64,000 nucleotides of DNA from Fremontodendron californicum (lineage: Eukaryota > Streptophyta > Magnoliopsida > Malvales > Malvaceae). The DNA lies in NCBI GenBank assembly GCA_030761205.1, contig JAULJL010000025.1, positions 4,636,001 to 4,700,000 of the forward strand, read 5' to 3'. Positions 36,301 to 48,329 of the stretch are shown one piece after another. The stretch's first letter is position 1. Every line of letters starts with the position of its first letter. A program made the translations under genes and the position numbers. The notes below the pieces were generated by a model that worked only from the letters and a program-made list of their open reading frames with translations, was not told the origin of the DNA and ran no database searches.

Positions 36301-36724
36301 TTACTTACATTCCTGGCTTTCTTTTACCATCCAATAAAAAATATAATTGAAATACAAGAAGTTGATGAACTAAATCAACGATGAATACATTTAGTTCTAC
36401 ACATGTGCAGTACCAACCTCTCCTTTGTTTTGTTCCAGCCAATGGTTTTTGGGTGGCAAACCATTGAGTATCCAACTTCTTGATCCCTTTAATTTCGAAG
36501 CCAAGCCTTTCGATTAAGAGCAAAGGTACAATGCTGCCATTATTGCCACTAGTAAGGGGATTGCAGATCTCAATTGTAACATAAACAGAATCTCCAGGTC
36601 TATACACATCTCTATCTGTTTGCAGTTTTAGTGTCGGATTCAATTCACTTTTATCGCCTTCCACAGACTTACCCACTTTATTTGATCCCCCACCTCCAAA
36701 GAAAGAAAACCTAGATGGCAACAT
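30373..36724 (-). CDS. Rgp1-domain protein (putative RIC1-RGP1 Rab GEF partner)
   Basis: In yeast and animals Rgp1 pairs with Ric1 as a guanine-nucleotide exchange factor for a Golgi Rab; the plant role is inferred from the family. Twelve coding exons, in transcription order: 36418-36724, 35835-35912, 35172-35329, 34366-34441, 33545-33612, 33196-33454, 32856-32978, 32623-32729, 32476-32529, 32285-32368, 31420-31583 and 30373-30508, giving 537 residues. The N-terminal E-set-like part has PTLKLQTDRDVYRPGDSVYV, LLLIERLGFEIKGIKKLDTQ and PSYKGATIRYLYYIKSTLS. A Ser-rich middle (SSRDEISSVSSFNPSKG) follows, then a conserved C-terminus (VQWALRFEIFTTPKNVDW, HPLLIEGRDKSEWVLPITV). A 5' UTR intron probably spans 36783-37170. 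Introns 4 and 11 carry MITEs. The frame is intact throughout. Confidence 0.88.
30590..30794 (-). mobile_element. CTATG-TIR MITE, copy 6 (Rgp1-gene intron 11)
   Basis: It starts CTATGTTGATCCAAC and ends GTCCGAGTAACCTAG. ATTAAACC flanks it exactly on both sides (8 bp). The family interior is present (TTTTTCTTGAAATATCCGTG, GTGTCGGATACATACC), with an A-run enlarging it to 205 bases. Confidence 0.9.
31138..31290 (+). mobile_element. CTATG-TIR MITE, copy 7 (Rgp1-gene intron 11)
   Basis: It starts CTAAGATACTCGAACTCGGG and ends GTCGAAGCAACATAG. An exact 8-bp duplication, TTAATAGC, flanks it. It is slightly shorter than the family norm. Confidence 0.9.
33834..34003 (-). mobile_element. CTATG-TIR MITE, copy 8 (Rgp1-gene intron 4)
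   Basis: It starts CTATATTACCCGGACTCTTC and ends CCCGGGTAACATAG. The interior has GTCCGACACATATTCGGATA. The target duplication is no longer recognisable. Confidence 0.8.
34285..34315. repeat. (GA)n microsatellite in Rgp1-gene intron 4
   Basis: About 15 GA units, with one interruption. Confidence 0.9.
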
Positions 36725-39668
36725 TGTCTCTAAACTGTTTTCGTTTATTTTTTATGAAATTCATTAACAATGTAATTAACCTGCAAAATGCATAGGAAAT
36801 GTGAAATTAGAAATTACTTTACCGAGAACATGAACTCCGTAACAAAAAGAAAGAATAATCTGAGACCTAAAAGCAACTAATTAGCTAAAATAAGCTACTT
36901 TTTTTGGCGTGCAAAATTTAAGAAAGACAAATGGAGTTGTTTTCCGTTCCATTTCCTCAGGAACCAAACAGAATTTTTTTAACAAAAAACTCTGTTAATA
37001 TAATGTGAAATTTTCCTTTACAGCTTAACGATCCAAAATACAACAAATTATGACTGATATACAGAAAGATCTATTTTGAAGATCCGATCAGCAACGTTAG
37101 AATTCATTAAAATTGAGATCGCGAGGAAAATAAATTGGATATGGTAAAATAACGAAGGGATCAAACGTACCTGATAGAATTAGAATGTAATGAATTGAGA
37201 AAAAATGGAGGAGCTCCAAGCTCAAGCTCTAATCAGTCACCCAGGCCAGATTTGAAACCCAACCTCCCTTACCGTTGGGTTGGTGAACAAAAATGGAAAT
37301 TAAAAACCTTTTTTTTATTGAAATATACTCGACTGATTACTTAACAGACGCCATCCACAGCACTGCATGAATCAATTTGGGCTAAAATCTTAGAAGAGTT
37401 CCTATAAACGTATATATAATAAACCTTTTTTTATTATTCACTTTTATATTGAATTCATTCAGCACTGCATGAATCATTTTTTATTTTTTTACTTGTTTTT
37501 CCTTCTTTTCTGTTTCTATTGCCCCCGTCCACGGATCCTGCAGTATAACCAGAAAGTGATGAGATGGGTAGGTCGCACACTTAATTCTAATCCGAATCTG
37601 AAAAATTCATCTAATTCATCCGAATTTAAATTCGACCTAATCCGATTTGACTAAAAAAAGTCAACAATCCGAAATCGACCAACCCGAACCCGAAATGACC
37701 CGCACCCAAAAGGATCAGAATCCAGAATGACCTGAATCCGAAATGAGCCGAACCCAAAATGATCCGAATAATTAACCCAAAATGATTCAAATTTAAATTA
37801 AGTATAATTTTATTTTGAAAATATTAATTTAATAAAAAATAATACCTATAGCACACATTATTAATTTGTTTTTATTTTATAACTTGTAATTACCATTTTA
37901 AAATATGATAAAATATATAATTATCATTTGATATATATAAAGTGATCATATTTCTATATTTGTTCTTTTCTCTATATGTAAAATAGTGTAGTGACTACAC
38001 ATGTACAATATAAGTATAGTACAAGATCTATAATTATACTATTATGATAATTTTTTTTATCATATGATTAGTTTAAATTTTTTGAATTGTTATTATAATT
38101 TTAAAATATATTATATTATTTGGAGTGAAATTGAATTGAATTTTTTAATTAATGTCTGAAAGTAAAAACAAATATTTATTTGAACTTGAAAAAAATTTAC
38201 ATCTTAATTTGTACGAATAGTCCGACTTGTGAACATATTTAGTTAAAGTAATTCACTCTCAATTTAAGTTGGAAAAAAAAAACTAAAATTTTTACTTGAA
38301 AAAAAAAATTGAATCCTAATATTTTAAAATAAAAAAACGTGCATTAATTATTGAAGTAAACGTTCAATGATAATGCGTATTATATATATTTTTAAAATAC
38401 ATATAAAATAGATCACTGAAATATGTTTTATTATAATGATTTGTATATATTATAATAATACTTTATCATGTGATATATAATAAATTAATATTTTAACAAA
38501 TTAACCGTTGAATTTAGAAATATAATTGTACTCGTTGTGCATGTAAAGTTTCGAAACGATCCGATATCTCTATCATATCGATCGAGAATACTGTCTTTTT
38601 TCAATATATATTTAACGATTGAATGTTTTTTAATCGAACAAATAGTTAGACATTTTTAATTTACTTAAAACTCGACGTGCATGATCTACGTGAATAGAAC
38701 ATGAAATATGACGATCGGATTGTTAAAATATTAATCGTATACAAAGTTATTAAAGTGTATAAATTAATTTAGTTTTATACTAGTGTAAGTGGATCACTTA
38801 TCTAATAAGAATTATACGTTATACAAAAATATTATATATATATATATATATATCAGTATTTCAATACGCTAAGAATTGCACCTTTGCTTATTATAAAATT
38901 TTTATTAATTTAATTTTATACATTATGTTTGAAATTTAAATTTTTTTAGCATGATTAACTAATTTAATTTCATAACATTTATTATTACATTTTTATTTTG
39001 AACAATAATTTATTATTATATTTGATTACACTTGATAATTAAACTTTTATGTAAATTTCTTAAATCTAATTTAATTTTAGTAAAAAATTATTTCAATTTC
39101 TAAGATTGGTTCACTTGGTAAAACTTTTAGTATTAAGGATTACTTATCAAGGTTGGAACATTTCAACAAACATAAAATTATATATTTTTTAAATAACTAA
39201 ATAGATTCATTTAACGATTTCAGATACATGATAATATCATATTTATTTGTTATTTTTATCTTTAAGAAATTTTTTAATAAAATATGACTTGATCAAATAA
39301 TCTATTTAAATTCAATCTGATTCGATTTAAAAAAATAATAAATTGAATTAAAATAATCCGAGTGTCAAACCCGAAATGATCCAAACCAGAATGACTCAAA
39401 CCCGAATAATCTGAGTGGCAAACCCGAAATGACCTGAACCAAAATGACTAAAATCCGATTAACCCGAGTGTCAAACCTGAATAACCTGAATCCGAAATGA
39501 CCGAACCTGAAATGACATGAATTCGAAATGATCCAAATTCAAAATTATCCGATATTTTAAAGATTCAAATTGATCCAACCCGAAATGATCCAAACTCAAC
39601 CCGACTTGCCCAATTGACGAGTCTAGTAGGTCGGGTTGAGCTTCCTTTTTATTATACTATAATGATTC
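36725..39668. other. Rgp1-gene leader and intergenic region with CCGAAATGACC minisatellites
   Basis: The leader of the Rgp1 gene, including a likely 5' UTR intron (donor at 37170, acceptor near 36783), occupies the first about 480 bases. Two blocks of degenerate CCGAAATGACCCGAACC-type repeat lie at about 37590-37800 and 39340-39640, in the same orientation, with AT-rich DNA between. They may bracket one old element, but I found no TIRs, LTRs or coding sequence. Confidence 0.45.
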
Positions 39669-40492
39669 GTTTTTTTTTTCCCAAATTGTCTATAATTTTA
39701 TTTTATTTATTGAAATACGTTTATTTTAGATTGTGTTTGAAAATCGTCATCATTTTTTAACATTTATATATATATTTTTTAAATATTAAATAATATAATT
39801 TTAAAAATTTAAATAAAAATTTTAAAAAATAACAATTTACAAAAAAATTTAAAATTATATAAATTTTTTTATACAAAATTTGTTTATACAATTTCTATAT
39901 ATTTTTTAACTGTATATAATTTATATCTTATTAACGGTATGTAACAATAACTGTATATATAACGGTATTATTGTTGATACGAACTTTCCTCCGATGTACC
40001 AAATTAATAAGGACATTTTCGACGGCTATGACATTCATTCCTGCATAATCCACAACGCTTTGGTTGGTCTTTCTCTCAGAGGTTCATTTCATTACGAATA
40101 CGAGTTGAAAGAATCCAATTGACATTACGATAAATTATCAATATTTTTAAAATTTTTGTAAATTATTTTTTTTTAATTTTTTTTTAAATTTATATTTTTT
40201 AAAATTATAAATTATATACTTTTTAATTTTATTATTTAATATATATATATATATATATACAAATGTTGGGAAGTCACCTTCACGGAGGGCGACTTTCCCT
40301 CATTAAAAAAATAAAAAATTAATGTGGAGAAGTCGCCTCCATGAGACGACTTTTTCATGTATTTCTAAAAAAATATATATTTATTTGTATTTAAAAATCG
40401 TCATCAGTGATAGCGATTTACAAACATAATCTAAAATAAATGCATTTTAATAAATAAAATGAAATAATAGGTAATTTGGAAAATAAAAAAAA
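39669..40492. mobile_element. Deleted Mutator-like element with palindrome array
   Basis: The left end (about 39669-39765) and the reverse complement of the right end (about 40385-40492) are similar over about 95 bases, including CCAAATT, ATTTTATTTATT, TTTATTTTAGATT and ATCGTCATCA. Subterminal palindromes of the GAAGTCGCC family start at 40268, 40328 and 40393, spaced 60 and 65 bases. A zinc-knuckle fragment lies inside. It is related to, but diverged from, the element at 23.1-26.8 kb. Confidence 0.65.
40004..40069 (-). pseudogene. CCHC zinc-knuckle remnant of a Mutator-like transposase
   Basis: The minus strand reads DQPKRCGLCRNECHSRRKCPY then a stop. The spacing is C-x2-C-x4-H-x4-C, a complete CCHC knuckle with the QPKRCGLC lead-in and HSRRKCP tail typical of plant MULE transposase C-termini. 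An upstream in-frame stop lies only a few codons away, and nothing else of a transposase is recognisable. Confidence 0.7.
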
Positions 40493-42061
40493 TCAACATT
40501 TGATAAAAAAGCCTAATGATTCCCTGCCTTGCGTAGGGAATTTTTGTATAAAAAAATATTTATAAAAGTTTGAAGTTATCACAAATGTCTTTTATTAAGA
40601 AAAGAAATATTATATTTAAAACATAAGTAAACAGCTACAAATACTTGAAAGTTAAAATTTGATGGTGAAAGCAAAAACGTTGATGGATTGTTTTGAGTTT
40701 TGAATTTTTTTGTTTACAAAATATTTTTTTGAATAAAATTAATTTGAACAAGATAAAAAACACAAATAAATGGTGATGGCAAATGACAAATTATGACAGA
40801 TGTAAGATTATTTTGGATTTTCAAAGTTTTTTAATTTTTGTAAAGAATAAAAGCTTTTTTAAAAACAAAACCAATCTGAAAAAAAAAAAAAAAATTACTG
40901 AAGATGAAGAATATTTTTTTTTTTTTAAGAAGATGATACAACGATAAGCATTAGGCGACTAGGGGAGAGAGCGTTGGTTTTAATGAAAGAGGTAAATTGA
41001 TTGTTGGTTTAGTAAGACAAAGAGAATAGTAAAAATATGAAATAAAGTTTTTTTAATCTTTTATTTGGAGGTTTTTTTTTTTTACAAATAATTTTTTTTA
41101 ATATTTTATAAATAAATGTAATGTCATGTAAACTTTACGTGTGATTTATTTTATGGCAGATAAGTTTTTCATATAAACTTTTCGATAATATTTTCATTTG
41201 AAGAGAGATCAAAAAATTAATTTTTAACATATTAATAATTTTTAAGATTGAATATTCACAAATAAAAGTTTGAAAATTGATATGAAAAAAGTAATTATAT
41301 TTTAAGATTAAAATTATAATTACTTCTAATTTTTTTTTCTTTTTTCTAAATCAATATTGACAAAAGATTTTTTTTTGCCAAAATTTGACTAAAGATTTGC
41401 ATTGAAGTTTCCAACTATTTTGGGAATCAGGAATCAAAAATAAAAAATCATTTGAGAAAAATAGGAAAAAGCTGAAGCCAATTAAAATTACACAAAAGGG
41501 ACCATGGTGATGGTATTAGATTATTAGTGGCACAACTGGCAGTCACCTTGATTCTCTCATTTACCTTGTAGATTTCGTAGCAAAAAAGTATTTTTTTTCC
41601 CTAGTAAATTATATAGGTTAAAATATTAAAAAATTATTTAATTTTTTAAAAATAATTTTTATATTTTATATTCAAATAAATATTTATTTCAAACATTCTT
41701 ATTTTATATTATTATTATTTATGTTAAAAGTTTATTAATATAAATTTAAATGTAAATTAAAAATTAAGTTTTATTTAAATGCAAATAAAATTAAAAAATT
41801 ATTTACGTATAAAAAAATATAAAATTTAGTTAAGAGGATACAATTCTGAGTTTTATTTATTTATTATTTTAACCTTATATATTCTATTTTCTTAAAACTT
41901 TTCAGTCATCTTTGCTTCTAATTTGGTTGGTGTGACTTTTTTTTTTTTTTTTAAAACTCTTTTTCCTATTTAAATCCACCAAGCAAACCCTTTTCTCGCC
42001 ATTCTCTCTCTCTGTGTCTCTGTTCTTGCCAAAGAAGTCAGCCGCAGAAGCAGCAGCAGCC
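40493..42061. other. Intergenic region upstream of GS1
   Basis: AT-rich with no gene seen. The last about 120 bases hold a probable GS1 core promoter, with TATTTAAAT at 41968-41976, about 90 bases before the ATG, followed by a CT-rich leader (CTCTCTCTCTGTGTCTC). Confidence 0.5.
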
Positions 42062-45000
42062 ATGTCTCTCCTCAGTGATCTTATCAATCTCAACCTCAGC
42101 GAGACCACTGAAAAGATCATAGCTGAATATATATGGTCCTCTATCTCTCTCTTCCTCCCCTTTTCCTTTTCCCTCCCCTTCCCCTTCCCTTTATCTCGAA
42201 CTAATTACTAATATTTCTAAACGCTTCCTTAATTTGATTTCAGGATTGGTGGATCTGGTATGGACTTGAGGAGCAAAGCAAGGGTGTGTTTAACTGTTCA
42301 AACTTCAAACTTTCATTTTTTTTGAATATTATAATCTGTACGTTTTTCAAAAAATTCTTGCTTTTACCATAATAATAATAATAATAAAATATTGGCTTCC
42401 ACAGACTTTGCCTGGACCAGTGACGGACCCTGCAAAACTCCCCAAATGGAACTACGATGGTTCCAGCACGAACCAAGCACCTGGAGACGACAGTGAGGTT
42501 ATTCTTTAGTAAGTTTTTTCTTTTGGCTTTTGATCTAGATCATGATTTCAGGGGAAAAGTATATTCGAGATTGGTTTTTGATTAAGATTCCGTGTTTATC
42601 ATAATTAATTAATGTGTAACTTTGACTGGATCAGCCCTCAAGCGATATTCAAAGATCCGTTTAGAAGAGGAAACAACATATTGGTAATTTAATTCTTACA
42701 CGTTACTTCTTTCTTTTTGGTCCCGTGATTTTAGGTGCTGCTATGCTTTAATAATAAAAAAAAAAGGAAATATATTGTATTTTTTTTATCCCGAAAAGAA
42801 AGTCAAGAGGGGGTAATATTGTCTTTTGCAAATTGATAAATAATAGGTGATGTGCGATGCTTACACACCGGGCGGAGAACCCATTCCCACCAACAAGAGA
42901 TTCAATGCTGCCAAGATCTTTAGCCACCCTGACGTTGTTTCTGAGGTGCCATGGTAAATGTTTTCTCTTTTTTAAAACCTTTTTAATTATTATTTTTAAT
43001 GTGCGCCTTCTAAAAATGGAAATAAATAAAATAGCAATCCTAAATTCCAGATCCATACTGGAATCTCTTTTGTCTTGTTAAAAAAAAAATATTAGTGATT
43101 AACGGTTCATTTAGATAAATGGTTTCAATCATATCATTATCATTACTGTAATTGAGTCGAGTCGAATTCAAACTATAAGAAGTTTGAGCTCGATTTAAAA
43201 TTTGAAATTCTGTTCGAGCTTGTTCCATTAGGTTTTTTTACTTAATGAAAAATGAGTTTGATTTTCATGCTCGATTTCAAACTCGATTATTTGTGTTTTT
43301 TGTTCGAATTAAAAATTTTCAATACTAATTAAAAATAAATAAAAAACTCAATTAGACTGACGAGTTACTCAAGTCAAGCATTAGAATACTCAAATTCGAT
43401 TCGTTCAATGACTCGAGCTTAACTCGACAATGATTGAATCAAATTAGAGTTTTTTTCAATCTGAATTCGAGTAACTTATGATGTTTCATTTACACTCTTA
43501 ATATTGACATTGAATTTTAAAGATACAATGATAAAATAATTCATTATGAGAAAAACTCAGCCACACATCCAAATACGCGTAAGACTACCTAACTGCCGGA
43601 CACGATGGGTTAGGTGGGCTCGTACTTGCGGACTATTGGGTATGTTGACACACGAGGGTCCGGGTTGGTGGTGCTTTTCCAAACTTCAACAAATGAAAAA
43701 GTCATAATTAGAAAATCGAGTATTTGGCTTCCTTAATAATAATAATAATAATAATGCTTTAATTCTTGAGTCTTGAGTCTTGAGCAGCTGCCATTTATTA
43801 TATTAGTCAACTACCCATTTTTATAAGCAAAATAATAATGTTTAAAAAAATTTCAAAACTTAAGTGACCATATTCTTTGATTAATATTTTTTTCAATATT
43901 TTCATACTATTTAAAAAAAAAAATTAATACTAAAAATTATTAAGGGATAATCACGATGTTGACATATGCTTTGCTCTTTTCATGATGTTATTTCATTAAA
44001 AATAAAATTATTTATATTTATTTTTAATTTTTAATGAGTTTGTATCATGTGATTTATTGATAATATATAATGTATTAAATATAAATTCATAATTAAATTA
44101 TCAAATTTTGACCGTTTCTGAAATGTTATCAAGGTATCATCTTAACTGGAATGATTTCTCGTTTTGCTGATGTATTTTTTTAAAATTATTTATAAAAAAG
44201 TTAAATTGAATAATATTATAAAAATATATATATTAATAAAAAATAACAAAATAAAAATAAATTTACTCATGCAAATAAAGAAAGCGAATAAAAGAAATAT
44301 TATTTTATCAACAGAGTTATAAAAATGGTTTCTTCTTCTTTTTTTTTTTGGTTTTTTGAACAGAATTAGTCTTTAGCCTTAGGATTTAATTACTCTATAT
44401 TAGTATGATAATTTGGTGTTCACCTAATCACTTATCTGCCATCTCTATCTTTCACCTAACTTTGGGTTGGTTTTGTCAGTGCTACTGATGAAGTCAATGG
44501 TTCCAAGTCAGCTAACTCGTTTCCCTGTTTGGGTTGTTGAACCAAAAAAAAAAAAAAACTAAAACTAAAGAATAATGTACACATTATGATAGCATTAATA
44601 ATGAGAGTCTTGTTTTTAATCATCGTATACCTAAACGTAAAGCAACAAGGACTTTCTTAGCAGTTTGACTTTTACACGTTTTAACTAATTAGAAATTTTT
44701 TTCTATCATTTTCAGTTGTTTTTAATATGTTAAACCGATTTTTCATTTTTGTGTCTGACATCTTTGTCTGACACATATTTAAACATAGGTATGAGGTACG
44801 ATTCTTCAAATATATAAAAATTTTTGAAAAATTTGAGTATACTCGTGTCGTACACATATCCGTATCCGACGCTCAATCCCGAATTTCGAGTAACATAGTG
44901 TTTTTATTCCTAGTTCTCACTATATTTGCTTCCCTTTGACTAATCTTCATATTTTTATTGGTTGATTGAAACTTGTACATAATAAAATCAGGTATGGCAT

Positions 45001-46986
45001 TGAGCAAGAGTATACTCTTCTTCAAAAGGATACTAAGTGGCCTCTTGGATGGCCAGTTGGAGGGTTTCCCGGACCACAGGTACAGTTATCACACTGCATT
45101 TATTTATTTATTAATATCTCGTGTTTAATAACCAAATTGTAGATAGTGTTGTACTCTTAATGTTTTGGTTTAGTTTCATCGGACCTGATCATCTAAACCA
45201 AGTTTTGTTATCCATGCAGGGTCCCTACTACTGCGGAGTAGGAGCTGACAAGTCCTTCGGCAGGGACATTGTGGATTCCCATTACAAGGCTTGCCTTTAT
45301 GCTGGCATAAACATCAGTGGAATCAACGGTGAAGTTATGCCTGGTCAAGTGCGTTTTGTTCTTTGTTAGAACGGTGTTTTTATTTGATACAGCTTTATTT
45401 TCTATTTATGTTGCTCGGATTCGGATGTGAGTGTTGGAAACGGGTATGTGTTCGACATGGGTATATTTGATTTATTCTAAGTTTTTCTTTATATTTGGAG
45501 GGTTATTGGGAGATCATATCTCCATACCCATATCCGAATATGTATAGGACATAAATACTTCAAGAAAAATAAAAAGTCAGAGCAACATAGTTTTCCATGA
45601 AAGACCCATGGTTTATCTGGTCTTGTGCTTGTGTCAACAGTGGGAGTTCCAAGTTGGTCCATCCGTTGGAATATCTGCTGGGGATGAAATATGGATTGCT
45701 CGATACTTACTGGAGGTATGATCCATATACTAGTGTATTTAATTAATAAATTTGCCTTTTTGAGGAATGTACTATATAACACAACTTCTATTTTCTTGTT
45801 TAAACAGCGAATCACTGAAATCGCAGGAGTGGTTCTTTCTTTCGATCCCAAACCCATTCCGGTTTGTTTTAATGCCTACATTTTCCCTTAAATTCAACTT
45901 CACTTTTCCTTTTATGTTCTTTTAGCTATTTTTCTTGGTTTATTTCTTTAGTTTGTTTGCTCTTTGCTTTTCTTTTCCATGATCAGGGTGACTGGAATGG
46001 TGCGGGTGCTCATACTAACTATAGGTAGATATTAAAATTCTATATTGCTCCGATTTTTCAATTTTTTTTTAAAGTATTCGTATCCAATCATATTCGTATG
46101 TGGGTATGAAGATATAACCCTACAAATAAATGAAAAAACTTAAAAAAACTGATATATCCGTATCAGATACATATCCGTATCCAATACTTATACTCGAGTC
46201 CGAGTAACATAACTAAAGTCAATGAGCTCTACAATTTTATTTGGCATATATTCTTTTCCATGCACGAAGAGTAAATTAGTTGAAATAAAATTTTCTCTCA
46301 GCACAAAGTCCATGAGAAACGATGGCGGCATCGATGTTATTAAGAAGGCGATTGAGAAGTTGGGCTTGCGCCACAAGGAGCACATTGCTGCGTATGGAGA
46401 GGGTAATGAGAGACGCCTAACTGGTCGTCATGAGACTGCAGATATCAATACATTCTCATGGGTAAGTTAGCACTATATTAGCCATTCAGCACCAAAGATT
46501 TAAATTACGGTTGCGGACGCGTTTATCGCGTTTGCGAACATAATGAATGCTACCGCGGTCAATTGAGATAACTGTCAATCGTAAATATCGACGACGAAAA
46601 GAGTCAAAACCGTAAAATAACAACTATAACGTCGCATTACGGCCATTATTCATTGATTCTTTTATGGTTTTCATAATTGCCATACAAACGTTTCTCCATT
46701 TTCTTTATTACTAAGACTATTTTGCTTGCAATGTCGACCAAACTCCAGGGCGTTGCAAACAGGGGAGCCTCCATCCGTGTTGGCCGTGACACTGAGAAGG
46801 ATGGAAAAGGTAAGCACTCTTTCTCATGTCCTCGTGATTTTCTCATTTTCTTGAATTCCTTGCATTTAACATTCCCGATCATGTAATTTCACAGGCTACT
46901 TCGAAGACAGAAGGCCAGCATCCAACATGGATCCTTACATTGTGACATCAATGATTGCTGAAACAACCATTCTCTGGAAGCCTTAG
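42062..46986 (+). CDS. Glutamine synthetase, cytosolic isozyme (GS1)
   Basis: It catalyses glutamate + NH4+ + ATP to glutamine, the central step of ammonium assimilation in the cytosol. Thirteen coding exons: 42062-42135, 42244-42283, 42405-42508, 42635-42683, 42847-42953, 44992-45079, 45220-45348, 45641-45715, 45808-45861, 45987-46024, 46302-46461, 46749-46809 and 46895-46986. The product is 356 residues, exactly the plant GS1 length, and lacks a transit peptide or the longer plastid-type C-terminus (it ends TTILWKP). Signatures: [54 protein letters not shown] and NRGASIRVGRD. All splice sites are GT-AG. Intron 5 is about 2 kb and hosts repeats. Introns 5, 7 and 10 each contain a CTATG-TIR MITE. 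The gene appears intact. Confidence 0.96.
43117..43500. mobile_element. CTCGAG-rich dispersed repeat in GS1 intron 5
   Basis: It shares successive blocks with 49748-50160: GAGTCGAG, AAGAAGTT(T/C)(G/A)AGCTCGA, AAAATGAGTTTGATT(T/C), GACTCGA, and a closing TTTACAC(C/T)C. It is more decayed than that copy. It has no ORF. Confidence 0.6.
44725..44898 (-). mobile_element. CTATG-TIR MITE, copy 9 (GS1 intron 5)
   Basis: It runs from ATATGTTAAACCG (first base changed) to TCGAGTAACATAG. An exact 8-bp duplication, TGTTTTTA, lies at 44717-44724 and again immediately after the element. Family interior: GTCTGACACATATTTAAACA. Confidence 0.85.
45406..45590 (+). mobile_element. CTATG-TIR MITE, copy 10 (GS1 intron 7)
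   Basis: It starts (T)TATGTTGCTCGGATTCGG and ends GTCAGAGCAACATAG. The flanks TTTTCTAT and TTTTCCAT match at 7 of 8 positions. It ends about 50 bases before the exon 8 acceptor. Confidence 0.85.
46040..46212 (-). mobile_element. CTATG-TIR MITE, copy 11 (GS1 intron 10)
   Basis: It starts CTATATTGCTCCGATTTTTC only about 15 bases after the donor of exon 10, and ends GTCCGAGTAACATAA. The flanks agree at about 5 of 8 positions. It makes up more than half of the intron. Confidence 0.8.
46500..46650. repeat. CG-rich repeat-like block in GS1 intron 11
   Basis: It stands out from the AT-rich introns by its CG content (ACGGTTGCGGACGCG, TATCGACGACG, GTCGCATTACGGCC). The ends TTACGGTTGCGG and, reversed, GGCCGTAATGCGACG are loosely alike. 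Probably a small transposon fragment. Confidence 0.4.
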
Positions 46987-47225
46987 AGCTGGAAACTGGA
47001 GCTTGTGAAAGATGAGAAGGAAAATGCTTCCATCAGATTAATAACCTTCTCATTGTCTTTGTTGGGCGAGTGGGCGAACTTGTGTTTTATTGCTTTGAAT
47101 TGCTGCTGGGTTGCCATTTAAACTGTGTTGTTTTTTTTCCTTTTAGTTTATAGTCTTTTGCTTATGGTTGCTTTGAATTGATTGTTCACACGAACGAACT
47201 TATGGTTTGTTAAATAAAAAAGGTA
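46987..47225 (+). terminator. GS1 3' UTR and polyadenylation region
   Basis: An AT/GT-rich 3' UTR follows the TAG stop. AATAAAA at about 47212-47218, about 230 bases downstream, is a plausible near-upstream polyadenylation element. The cleavage site is not determined. Confidence 0.45.
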
Positions 47226-47311
47226 GATTTAAATTATGGCAATGAGTGATTCTGGTATCAATTATGGCAGCTGAGATGTTAGTTGGGTCTTTTTACAAAC
47301 GTTTTGACATT

Positions 47312-48118
47312 AACGTTATGTTTGGATACATAATTATAAAAAAAAAAAAAAAAGAAAAAAAAAAGAGAAGAAGGTTGAGAAAAGAAAATGTTACATCTTT
47401 TTTTTATTTGGATAGTTAAAATTAATAAAGGAAAGGAAAAAAATTCTAACAACTATTGTTTGGTTAAAGAGTGGGAAGGAAAGTAAAGAATTTATTATAA
47501 TAAAAAATTTTAATTATAATTTTTTTATTTATAAAATAATATATAATATCACAATTATTTATAAACTAAAATAAAAAAAATCGAATATTAAAATTATTTA
47601 TAAAAAATGTATGACTGGAATTTATTAGGATAAAATTTATTATAAATTTATATAAGTATTATTAGTATTTTATTATTGTTTTAAAAAGCTCCCTTATTAT
47701 AGATTTTTTTTTTACATGTGTTTTTGTCTTTTTTTTTTTAAATAAAAAATATGAAATAATAATAAAATGAGAAAAAAATAAAATCAAGTATAAAATAAAG
47801 AAAAAAAATTGTTGAATGAATTAAAAAGATAATGAATTATAATGATTTTTGAAAATTGAAAAAAAAAATATTAAGGATATAAAAGTTATTTTATAAGTTA
47901 AAATATTTTAACCTTCTCTTTTCCCTACCATTTCCTCCAATTTGGGGTAATTAAAAAATTGAACATTTGAGGGAAAGTGAGAGATGCTCAACTCCTCTCA
48001 CTTTCCTTTATTAATTTTTTTTTTTTTATATCCAAATAAGAGAAAGCAAGGGAAAGGTTTTTCATTTTTCATTGTTTTACTTTCCTTTCCCCCCTACTCC
48101 AATTCAAACATAGGCTAA
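47312..48118. mobile_element. AT-rich MITE-like element with TATGTTTGGAT ends
   Basis: The left end TTATGTTTGGATACA and the reverse complement of the right end, CCTATGTTTGAATTGGAG, look like inverted termini. Subterminal regions also match in inverse (GGAAAGG..AAA versus TTTCCTTTCC). No coding sequence is present. Confidence 0.45.
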
Positions 48119-48329
48119 GTTTTTGCTTTATAGGTTGGAAAAAAATTTGAAAAGATGAAAAATTGGAAGCAAGAAAAGCAAAAAGGTGAAATATATATAT
48201 ATATATTTATTGATGTGCTAGGTAGGAAATATGAAAAAGTAAAAAAAAAAAAAAAAAATTCTTTTCATTAATTGCTTGATAGAGTTAAAAAAAAAATGAA
48301 AAGTATATTGTTTTATCATTATACTCATT

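Noticed and set aside
37570..39650. LTR retrotransposon
   Set aside because: The two similar blocks are low-complexity minisatellites, and no TG..CA ends, primer-binding site or gag/pol coding was found.
43560..43690. Gene or retroelement fragment in GS1 intron 5 with balanced base composition
   Set aside because: Noticeably less AT-rich than its surroundings, but no reading frame or terminus could be recognised; left unassigned.
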